Assembly: GCA_035938215.1 (NCBI GenBank)
Contig: DASZHC010000137.1
Location: 1 to 5,328 of the forward strand
Reading direction: 5' to 3'
DNA: 5,328 nucleotides
Origin: DASZHC01 sp035938215
GTDB lineage: Bacteria; Verrucomicrobiota; Verrucomicrobiia; Chthoniobacterales; JAFAMB01
Each line of letters begins with the position of its first letter. The first letter of the stretch is position 1. A model generated the notes under the pieces. It was given only the letters and a program-made list of their open reading frames with translations. It was not told the origin of the DNA and searched no databases. Positions 1 to 5,027 of this stretch are shown one piece after another. The position numbers and the translations under genes are program-made.

Positions 1-20
1 GAACGCTTCCAGGGTTAATA

Positions 21-64
21 TGACTCTGGATCACTTTGTCATGGTTCGAATCCATGCGAGGCAG
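21..64 (+). tRNA. tRNA-Gln(CUG) 3' fragment, probable attachment site
   Basis: Bases 24-30 form a 7-nt anticodon loop with CTG at 26-28, which reads Gln codon CAG. A 4-nt variable loop lies at 36-39. The T arm is perfect: stem CATGG (40-44) pairs with CCATG (52-56) around loop TTCGAAT. Then come a 7-nt acceptor strand CGAGGCA (57-63) and discriminator G64, typical of tRNA-Gln. The 5' side fails: 19-23 pairs with 31-35 at only three positions, and bases 1-18 do not make a D arm. Resemblance thus starts at the anticodon stem-loop, where tyrosine recombinases commonly cross over. I infer a displaced 3' tRNA end left by integration. No CCA is encoded. The intact tRNA should lie outside the window. 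Confidence 0.72.
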
Positions 65-116
65 GTTGTTTATTATAAACGACTTACGTAGTCTAATCTC
101 GACATAGAAAAAAGCG

Positions 117-136
117 GTTTGCCAATAGTTTGCCAC
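117..136 (+). repeat. short direct repeat GTTTGCCA x2
   Basis: GTTTGCCA occurs at 117-124 and again at 128-135, an 11-base period, about 55 bases beyond the tRNA fragment. Closely spaced direct repeats beside an attachment site can be recombinase or excisionase arm sites. Two 8-mers are weak evidence and may be chance. Confidence 0.3.
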
Positions 137-155
137 TTTTAAGGTCCAAAAAGAT

Positions 156-251
156 ATGCCGGGCGCGTTCCAGATTCCGGTGTTTACGAATGAGGACCCG
201 ATTGATAAAAGTGACCTCATCGGCATAAATCCGGTTCCCTGCCCGCCATGA
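156..251 (+). CDS. 31-residue open frame, hypothetical leader or small gene
   Basis: The frame runs from ATG at 156 to TGA at 249-251. AAGGT at 141-145 lies about ten bases before the ATG and could be a ribosome binding site. The product begins MPGAFQIPVF, has no membrane segment or recognised motif, and matches no family I know. Third codon positions are mostly G or C, which favours coding over chance. Its stop overlaps the next start as ATGA, an arrangement typical of translationally coupled genes. It may be a real small gene, a leader peptide, or the front of a gene broken by frameshift; bases 156-379 could be one former gene in two frames. The minus strand also has open frames here, so the call is tentative. 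Confidence 0.3.
   Translation: MPGAFQIPVFTNEDPIDKSDLIGINPVPCPP
202..229 (+). promoter_or_regulatory. possible sigma70-type promoter
   Basis: TTGATA (202-207) differs from the -35 consensus at one base and is followed after 16 bases by CATAAA (224-229), which matches the -10 consensus at four of six positions. It would transcribe the 43-codon frame and the FYVE gene. It lies inside the first small frame, so if real it is an internal promoter. This is judged by eye only. Confidence 0.2.
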
Positions 252-379
252 TCACACTGACCCCCGAGAACTCGAAAGGCATCACCAAACTCGGCGCGTT
301 CATCAGCTGGACACCCGACGAACTCGCCAACGATCTGTTTTATTTCAATCGCTTACCGACTGGTTTATTGGCAAAATGA
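248..379 (+). CDS. 43-residue open frame coupled to the FYVE gene
   Basis: The frame runs from ATG at 248 to TGA at 377-379 and encodes a 43-residue product starting MITLTPENSKG. No Shine-Dalgarno sequence precedes the ATG, but that ATG overlaps the stop of the preceding frame (ATGA, 248-251). Its own stop overlaps the FYVE gene start in the same way (ATGA, 376-379). Third positions are strongly G/C-rich through about codon 35 and then become more AT-rich, which could mean a real gene end or a junction with other DNA. The middle (residues 12-32) could form a short amphipathic or structured segment around GAFISWTPDEL. I do not recognise it. A small coupled gene or a truncated gene start are both possible. 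Confidence 0.4.
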   Translation: MITLTPENSKGITKLGAFISWTPDELANDLFYFNRLPTGLLAK

Positions 380-1437
380 ATTTAGACAACATCCCTGAAA
401 CGCTCTGGGACCAGCTAGCCACTTTAGCGATGTCGCATCGTCCTCCGGAAATGCCCGCCAAAGTTTTCAACGCGGTACTAACGAGGTACTACGATGATTA
501 CGAGAAATCGTCGAAGAAGTTGAAGTATGTATCCACGGGCGAGCTGGATGCGGGCTGGAAGGAAAAGGTCGAATCGATGAGTAAGACCAAAAAGGAGCAA
601 AAGGGCTACCCAAAGCCGTGGGTCCAGGGCGATACTAAATCACCTTTAGAAGCCCGACTCGGAGAGCAGTACAACAATCGACCTGAAGTCGCCCGTGTCC
701 AGTATCTGGTAAAGACCGGCGGCGGGCTCAATCTCTTCAAGGCGATGCAGGAGGCCTGCGGGCGTTACATTAATGAGAGGTTGCAAGGTGACACAAAAGC
801 ATGTGTCGTGCGAATGTGGAAGGTGTTTAGCGAGAGTGGCGGAATAGGGCGCAGCGATAGTTGCGTAGTGTATCTGACCGAACCTTACACAAGCCCTTCT
901 GTTGCTGATCTGATCGAAAACTACGTCTGGCCACGGGTGAATGGTCTCGTCGAAATGGGTTTTGTGCCTATGGGTTTCTTCCAGATTGGCGGAAGGCCGA
1001 TTTTTGGCGTCAACTTTGCGCAGGTGAGTGACGAAGTGCAACTGGCATGTCTCGGCACAGTAATGAGCGAGTCAGCCGGTCAAAATATGGGCGTGGTGCT
1101 CGGAAAGGCGTTCGCCTCTGCCGTAGAAAGTTTTAATGACAAGCCGAGTATCATCAAGGCGGCGAAAGAAAATGCCAGGGGCCTCCTATGGGACCTCAGG
1201 ATACTCCAGGGGTGGCGACCCGATGATACGACGAAAAACTGTGGAAATTGCAACCAGGCTTTTACATTTTTTAACAGGAGGCATCATTGCCGGGCATGTG
1301 GCCACATTTTCTGTGGCGATTGTTGCCAGAAGCTCGACATTAGCCACATTCGGCGTCCCACAGCGCCGCCTGGCGGTCCGGAGACAGGAGAGGTTTACGT
1401 TTGCGGCGGATGCCGAGCGAAGGTGATGCGGATCTGA
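376..1437 (+). CDS. FYVE-type zinc-finger protein with an unassigned N-terminal region
   Basis: This is a 353-residue protein. Residues 280-350 are a canonical FYVE finger: W280-x-x-D283, cysteine pairs C289/C292, C305/C308, C313/C316 and C343/C346, and the basic motif RRHHCRACG (301-309) preceded by a hydrophobic FTFF turret-like segment. In characterised families this fold binds two zinc ions and phosphatidylinositol 3-phosphate on endosomal membranes. The usual RVC near the last pair is YVC (341-343), so lipid binding may differ. Residues 1-279 match nothing I recognise. They include a Lys-rich stretch (about 45-76), a compact-looking segment around SDSCVVYLTEP (159-169), and GFVPMGFFQIGGRPIFGVNF (196-215). 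There is no obvious signal peptide or transmembrane helix. No clear ribosome site precedes the ATG, and the ATGA overlap with the preceding frame suggests coupling; Met19 is an alternative start. The frame has no breaks. An effector acting on eukaryotic cells is an inference; the domain call is firm. Confidence 0.9.
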   Translation: MNLDNIPETLWDQLATLAMSHRPPEMPAKVFNAVLTRYYDDYEKSSKKLKYVSTGELDAGWKEKVESMSKTKKEQKGYPKPWVQGDTKSPLEARLGEQYNNRPEVARVQYLVKTGGGLNLFKAMQEACGRYINERLQGDTKACVVRMWKVFSESGGIGRSDSCVVYLTEPYTSPSVADLIENYVWPRVNGLVEMGFVPMGFFQIGGRPIFGVNFAQVSDEVQLACLGTVMSESAGQNMGVVLGKAFASAVESFNDKPSIIKAAKENARGLLWDLRILQGWRPDDTTKNCGNCNQAFTFFNRRHHCRACGHIFCGDCCQKLDISHIRRPTAPPGGPETGEVYVCGGCRAKVMRI

Positions 1438-1456
1438 GATGCACTGAAAAGTCGGG

Positions 1457-1882
1457 CTATTGCACATCCGCCGCGACCGGTTCCAAAATGTCGGGGTCAT
1501 CATTCTTCGGACTGTTTACTCGCGGACTGATCGGCCAGACTGTCATTTGGTCTGCCGGATACGGAACCAAGATTTCTTTTCCGGCTTCGCCGGATAGCCA
1601 GACGTCGAGTTTGTCTTCGGGCAGGATTACCGGCATCCGGGTGTGAATTTCGCGTATCAGTTCGTTGGACTCGCCGGTGATGATCGTGCACATACGAACC
1701 CATTCTTCGGTCTGGGGCGGTTTCCAACCTTCCCAAAGACCCGCGAACACGAACGGGCGACCGTCTTTCTTTTGGATGTTGTACGGAATCTTTCCGCCCA
1801 AAACCTTGCGCCATTCGTAAAATCCATCAGCTGGAATCAGGCACCGGCGTTTTTTGAAAGCCTGCCGGTAAGAAGGAATACT
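1457..1882 (-). pseudogene. SRAP (YedK/HMCES-like) protein, N-terminus lost
   Basis: The minus-strand frame gives YRQAFKKRRCLIPADGFYEW, then ITGESNELIREIHTRMPVIL, and ends in a typical SRAP tail with SPRVNSP. SRAP proteins cross-link to abasic sites in single-stranded DNA through the cysteine following the initiator Met and protect them. The conserved Glu (in DGFYEW) and His (in HTRMP) are visible. The first roughly 90 residues, with the MCGR start and catalytic Cys2, are missing. In frame, resemblance fades just upstream of 1879 and a TAG stands at 1895-1897, so the gene has been cut there. A TTG at 1801 could start a shorter product, but that would lose the active site. It converges on the FYVE gene, with stops 19 bases apart and no clear terminator between. 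Function is very probably lost. Confidence 0.85.
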
Positions 1883-2290
1883 ACACGAATCTGCCTAGTA
1901 CCCCGTATTCTGGTGTTTTCATAAACAACTTCTGGGTGTCCGATATGGGCGTCAAAGGGAGCCCTCTGGGCAATTGGCTGCCCGCAAGAACCGGTAGCCT
2001 ATCCCCCCTATGAAACCTCCCTTCAGAATAAGCTGACTTGTTTGGTTCTAGTTCTGCCATCTCTTGCAAAGCCTTGAAACAACGCCCGTTGCCGGCGTGG
2101 TCACGAAGATCCGGCCTCAAAAGGTCCAGATCAGGGTCGGCCTCGGGCGGGCTCGTCCGCCAGCGGGTCTCGCTGCATGCGTGGGTTGCAATAAGGCCTC
2201 CAACCGAATTTGGTGCCACAAGGCGGCCGCTGCCGGCAACACCTTCACCACGGCTGAACTCTATCCCTACGTCTTGGCCGCTCTACAAAT
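1883..2290 (-). other. region without an identifiable gene
   Basis: About 400 bases lie between the cut SRAP gene and the transposase remnant. A minus-strand frame of 112 codons (1881-2219) is open, and plus-strand frames are open too (from 2038 and 2064). None shows a motif I recognise, and all cross into neighbouring fragments. A short GC-rich hairpin is visible (GGCGG 2146-2150 with CCGCC 2157-2161). The ends coincide with two gene breaks, so this may be the remaining part of an inserted element or a decayed gene. I cannot say which strand, if either, was coding. Confidence 0.4.
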
Positions 2291-2440
2291 TTCAACAGGC
2301 GGTTCGTCAAAAAGCAGCAGATGCAGTGGACCCTTCGCGGCGCACACCTGTTGCTACAGACGCGGACCAAAGTCTTGAACAACGAACTCGAGGGGGTGTT
2401 TCGCCGCTGGTATCCGCAGTTTCGTGCTCAAGCTGCGTGA
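2291..2440 (+). pseudogene. transposase C-terminal remnant
   Basis: The frame reads FNRRFVKKQQMQW, then RGAHLLLQTRTKVLN, then FRRWYPQF, and ends at TGA 2438-2440. This KKQQMxW...GAHLLLQxRTxVLN pattern is the closing segment of transposases found in many bacterial insertion sequences. From memory it is closest to ISKra4-type or related elements, but the family needs checking. Only about 49 residues remain. The DDE catalytic core, start codon and left inverted repeat are not visible upstream. The stop is followed within a few bases by a TIR-like fragment. The remnant is inactive and marks a former insertion. Confidence 0.7.
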
Positions 2441-2445
2441 CCCCC

Positions 2446-2583
2446 GACTTCCTGACGCACTCCTCTTACACCCAGATCGAATACGACGTAGCGCTGGAAC
2501 TCAAGAAACCGCTCTATCTGTTCCTCGCTGCTGAGAATTACGAGCCTGATAAACTCTCCAAGCAATCGCATGAGGGGTTGTAA
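2446..2583 (+). pseudogene. TIR-like / DUF4062-like domain fragment
   Basis: About 45 residues centre on SYTQIEYDVALELKKPLYLF, followed by LAAENYEPD and a TAA at 2581-2583. The pattern (R/S)SYTQxEYDxAxxLxKPxYxFL is typical of the second half of TIR-like and DUF4062-like domains, which in bacteria often head multidomain proteins linked to signalling or defence. The first half of the domain is absent, replaced upstream by the transposase end in another frame. Downstream, the conserved continuation of such proteins is lost. It is a double-ended fragment and not a gene. A 181-codon frame beginning at 2038 runs into it, but most of that frame is unrelated sequence. Confidence 0.55.
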
Positions 2584-2705
2584 GCTTTCCAGCCATCTGA
2601 GCAAGCGAACCGCTCACCCGATCGGGTAATCGTCAAAAAGCAATTTCGCGATTAATCTAATCTCATGTCACTCCTCTTTCCGTGGCTTGAGAACCGATTC
2701 GGTAG

Positions 2706-2933
2706 GCGCACGCCGATGACACCCGAAAAGCGATTTCCTATCAGTTACCAAGGATAAAACTTCATGAGCAGCCAACGGACGACGTCTACAACAAGATCAA
2801 GTCTGTGGAATCGGTCTTCAAGCTACCGATCAATTACGTCACCGTCGATGTCGGAACGTTTGATGCCGCTGTCACGCTGCACGAAATTAGAAGACCGGCG
2901 ATCGCTTATTTTCGAGGGAGTGTAGCAATCTGA
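2706..2933 (+). pseudogene. unidentified coding-like frame without a start
   Basis: This frame is open from TAG at 2703-2705 to TGA at 2931-2933 (75 residues) with no ATG near its beginning. The product has natural-looking composition, including DDVYNKIKSVESVFKLPINY and VTVDVGTFDAAVTLHEI. A competing frame starting ATG at 2764 gives a Ser/Arg-rich product typical of an out-of-phase reading. I infer a remnant of a gene that has lost its 5' end, and assign no family. The bases between 2584 and 2705 hold nothing I can support. Confidence 0.3.
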
Positions 2934-3060
2934 GAACATAAATCGTCTAGCCCTTGACCGGGGCCGATGTCTGGAAGCGGTTCGCGAGAAATCTCGCCGT
3001 TTCCCTGCCCACGTGTCATTATCCCATAACGCAAACGCCAACGAGAGCATCCATGAATAA
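2926..3060 (+). pseudogene. unidentified coding-like frame, 44 codons
   Basis: This frame is open between TAG at 2923-2925 and TAA at 3058-3060, with a product containing ENINRLALDRGRCLEAVREK. It has no ATG start and overlaps the end of the preceding frame by a few bases, in a different phase. One frameshift near 2920-2935 would join the two into about 120 residues. Its stop overlaps the ATG of the next frame (3053). It is probably the end of a decayed gene, and I do not recognise it. Confidence 0.25.
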
Positions 3061-3312
3061 TCAAGAACCCGAGCTCAACCCAGTGCCGACAGAGACTGAT
3101 TCCGCGAAGACGAATGAATCTATCCAGACCAGTGGATCAGAAATTCCGGCCGATGAGCGTCCTTCATACCTCAGAAGTCGGCTGATCGCGTTGAAGAAGT
3201 TGGGGTTCGGGGTAAAAGCCGTTTCGGGTTGACAGTTCTCTACGGATGCAAGGGACGGCGCTATAGAGACGATAATGACGGCTTGCTCTATGTTTTTGAT
3301 CCGCTCGAATAG
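3053..3312 (+). pseudogene. small hypothetical gene, apparently frameshifted
   Basis: From ATG at 3053 a 59-residue product starts MNNQEPELNPVPTETDSAKT, an acidic, polar, probably unstructured N-terminus. It then reads SYLRSRLIALKKLGFGVK and stops at TGA 3230-3232. In the -1 frame, open from 3157 to TAG 3310-3312, the sequence continues as RFGLTVLYGCKGRRYRDDND, then GLLYVFDPLE, which looks equally coding. One base change near 3208-3220 would give a single protein of about 85 residues. No textbook slippery heptamer is present, so mutation is likelier than programmed shifting. Upstream bases contain only a weak purine run (GAGAG). I recognise no family. It may be the start of a longer gene that has been cut. 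Confidence 0.35.
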
Positions 3313-3471
3313 TTGTCTCGATCATAAGCGTCGTACCTTTAACCTCGTCACCGCCGGCAACCCAAGCTCTGTTCCACGCCTATGAACCAGCCTTGCAAAA
3401 CTGATGTCTTTTAGTTATTCTCGGTTGCAGCATCGTTAGAACAAAATTCAACGCAAATACAGATGAATTCA

Positions 3472-3499
3472 TTTACACTTAAATGACTTTACACTAATG
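3472..3499 (+). repeat. imperfect tandem repeat of about 16 bases
   Basis: TTTACACTTAAATGAC (3472-3487) is followed directly by TTTACACTAATGG (3488-3500). The second copy lacks one T and ends in the ATG at 3497 of the next frame; the first copy contains an ATG at 3483. It may be a replication-slippage duplication of a start region or an operator-like pair. The rest of 3313-3496 shows no gene I can support. Confidence 0.4.
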
Positions 3500-3721
3500 G
3501 AATCCAGTGTCATAGATATCCTAAGCCCAAATCTGAGCACGAATATTCCAGTACTATTCGTGGCAATTGATTATAATTGGGGGCCGCCTATTTCTGGGCG
3601 ATTCGACGTAGACTTTCTTCAGATCTGGGCTGCGGCGAAGACCAGCATCGGTCCAAAAACGGTCCGATTACTTGGAAATTACGGCCCGAAATCAAACCTG
3701 GGTCGACGACTTACAGTTTGA
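3497..3721 (+). CDS. hypothetical 74-residue frame, perhaps a broken gene
   Basis: The frame runs from ATG 3497 to TGA at 3719-3721. Its first part, with NIPVLFVAIDYNWGPPISGR and FDVDFLQIW, looks like ordinary folded protein. No Shine-Dalgarno sequence is evident. A different frame (about 3663-3800) looks more coding-like for the next stretch, reading SDYLEITARNQTWVDDLQFE then ALFGVFQVSLISTF. A frameshift near 3655-3665 could therefore have split one protein of about 100 residues. I recognise no family or motif. The downstream frame overlaps a minus-strand frame (3746-3925), and both cannot readily be real over their whole lengths. Confidence 0.3.
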   Translation: MESSVIDILSPNLSTNIPVLFVAIDYNWGPPISGRFDVDFLQIWAAAKTSIGPKTVRLLGNYGPKSNLGRRLTV

Positions 3722-3745
3722 GCATGTGAGAGATTGTGGCGAGCG

Positions 3746-3925
3746 TCAACTTAGGGCGCTATTTGGAGTTTTCCAAGTTTCGTTAATTAGCACCTTCTGA
3801 AGCGTAGCGATTAGTACTTGCTGACTGCCATGGGTGTTGGGGAGCAAGGGGTCGCCGTCTATGGCGAACAGGTTGGCTTGGCTGTCGACAGCGTAGCCTC
3901 CAATGGTGTAACCATCTTCCATCAT
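3746..3925 (-). CDS. hypothetical 59-residue frame or gene fragment
   Basis: On the minus strand, ATG at 3925 opens a frame ending at TGA 3746-3748. The product contains DGYTIGGYAVDSQANLFAID and PLLPNTHGSQQVLIATLQ, balanced and globular-looking, whereas another minus frame over the same bases is rich in Arg, Pro and Trp as expected for an out-of-phase reading. The frame extends upstream to a TAG at 3958 without another ATG, with PRVGFDPPLQ before the Met. It may be the C-terminal fragment of a longer gene whose 5' end was lost. No family is recognised. The bases from 3926 to 4104 contain nothing else I can support. Confidence 0.35.
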   Translation of the reverse strand: MMEDGYTIGGYAVDSQANLFAIDGDPLLPNTHGSQQVLIATLQKVLINETWKTPNSALS

Positions 3926-4104
3926 CTGGAGCGGGGGGTCGAAACCTACACGGGGCTACAAAAGGGACGCTGCGATAGGACGCAATAAGCACTTGATTGC
4001 AACTAGCAAAGGGTATGCTTGAAAGTTGTAGATGAAGTGAATTGAGAAGGTGGCGTATTCTTGATGGTTCTTCCGAATACGCCGTGGACAGCGACTAACC
4101 GTGA

Positions 4105-4879
4105 ATGCAGCAGCACCTGGACGACATTCGGCTCATCACGCCAATGCATGTCGCGGCCTACATCGAGCAGCATCCGGGTTCGCCGCAAACGATCAAGCAG
4201 CACCTGGCCGCCATCAAAATGCTCTTTGATTACCTGGTCATCAGCCAGATCGTTCCGGTCAACCCGGGCCGCGCCGGTCAAAGGCCCGACCTATGTCGTC
4301 AAACGCGGCAAGACGCCGGTCTTGAGCGTTGAGGACGCCCGGACGCTTTTAGCTTCCATTTCGACCGATTCCCTGCAGGGTTTGCCGGACCGAGTCCTGA
4401 TTGGCGTCATGCTCTTTTCTTTTGCGAGGGTTTCGGCTGTCCTTGGGATGAAGGTGTCGGATTTTTACGAAAACGGCCACCGGCGCTGGTTCCGGTTGCT
4501 TGAAAAGGGCGGCAAACATCACGAGATGCCGGTCCATCACAAGGCCCAGGATTACGTGGCCGAGTATCTGGAAAAAGCGGGTTTTGAGCCGAATGCGCGG
4601 CTTTTTCAAACCTTCCACAAGAAAACACCCACGGGACGGGCGATGTCGCGGTCCGAGGCTTACACGATGATTCGGCGACGGGCGCTTGCAGTTGGCATCT
4701 TCGCTCCGGTATGCTGCCATTCGTTCCGCGCGACCGGGATTACTGTTTATCTTGAGAACAACGGAACTCTTGAAACGGCTCAGAAGATCGCGGCGCATGA
4801 GAGCCCTCGCACGACGAAACTCTACGATAGAACCGATGACCAACTGACACTTGATGAGATTGAGAAAATTTCGGTCTAA
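4105..4879 (+). pseudogene. tyrosine recombinase (phage-type integrase), truncated and frameshifted
   Basis: Frame 1 from 4105 encodes a core-binding (SAM-like) segment, LDDIRLITPMHVAAYIEQHP and then TIKQHLAAIKMLFDYLV. The catalytic domain continues in frame 2 to TAA at 4877-4879. Catalytic residues are complete: Arg (codon 4427, in FSFARVSAV), Lys (4514, EKGGK), HSFR (4718-4729), His (4796, AAHESP) and Tyr (4823, KLYDR). The frames meet at NPG/AAPVKG. Removing one G from GGG 4266-4268 restores NPAAPVKGPTYVV, as expected for the family. In addition, roughly 50-60 N-terminal residues are absent: TGA immediately precedes the ATG and nothing upstream resembles the missing part. Such enzymes integrate islands by strand exchange through the Tyr nucleophile. 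The tRNA-Gln fragment about 4 kb away is a candidate site, but the pairing is unproven. Confidence 0.88.
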
Positions 4880-4907
4880 ATCACAATTGAGGCCGGGAAA
4901 GCCGTCG

Positions 4908-4991
4908 ATGAACCCAAACAGATTTTCCGCTGCGTTCTATCTCGGCGCGCGCACGATCATCATAGACACGAAGAAGGAGTTTGGGCTATAA
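4908..4991 (+). other. 27-codon frame between recombinase and TIR-like gene
   Basis: From ATG 4908 a short frame gives MNPNRFSAAFYLGARTIIID then TKKEFGL and stops at TAA 4989-4991. It is in a different phase from the recombinase end. It resembles a piece of ordinary protein, but it is too short to identify and no ribosome site is evident. The rest of 4880-5027 holds no terminator or promoter I can support. Confidence 0.2.
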
Positions 4992-5027
4992 TTTCAGCTC
5001 TCCCCGCGACGCTAAACTCCCCCGAAT

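Noticed and set aside
100..235. Minus-strand frame reading ADEVTFINRVLIRKHRNLER, opposite the 31-codon frame
   Set aside because: It looks protein-like but has no start, stops at both sides, and weaker third-position bias than the plus frames. I could not decide firmly and did not call it.
1..350. Minus-strand open frame running through the tRNA fragment, containing LPRMDSNHDKVIQS
   Set aside because: This peptide is what antisense translation of a tRNA-Gln 3' half produces; such frames are a known annotation artefact. No ATG supports its full length.
1186..1503. Minus-strand frame of 105 codons across the FYVE finger
   Set aside because: It lies opposite the conserved zinc finger and has no recognisable motif.
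3053..3312. Programmed -1 ribosomal frameshift
   Set aside because: No X XXY YYZ slippery heptamer with a downstream stem is visible near 3208-3220; only a GTAAAAG run.
3783..3992. Minus-strand 69-codon frame starting MLIASYRSVPF
   Set aside because: It is rich in Arg, Pro and Trp, and a different minus frame over the same bases gives a more balanced product.
2600..4100. Integron cassette array with attC sites between the small frames
   Set aside because: I found no GTTRRRY/RYYYAAC core pairs flanking the frames, and the recombinase fits the phage/island type without an IntI-specific insert that I can see.
4349..4843. 164-codon minus-strand frame opposite the recombinase
   Set aside because: It is antisense to a well-supported catalytic domain and is rich in Arg, Pro and Ser, as expected for a shadow frame.
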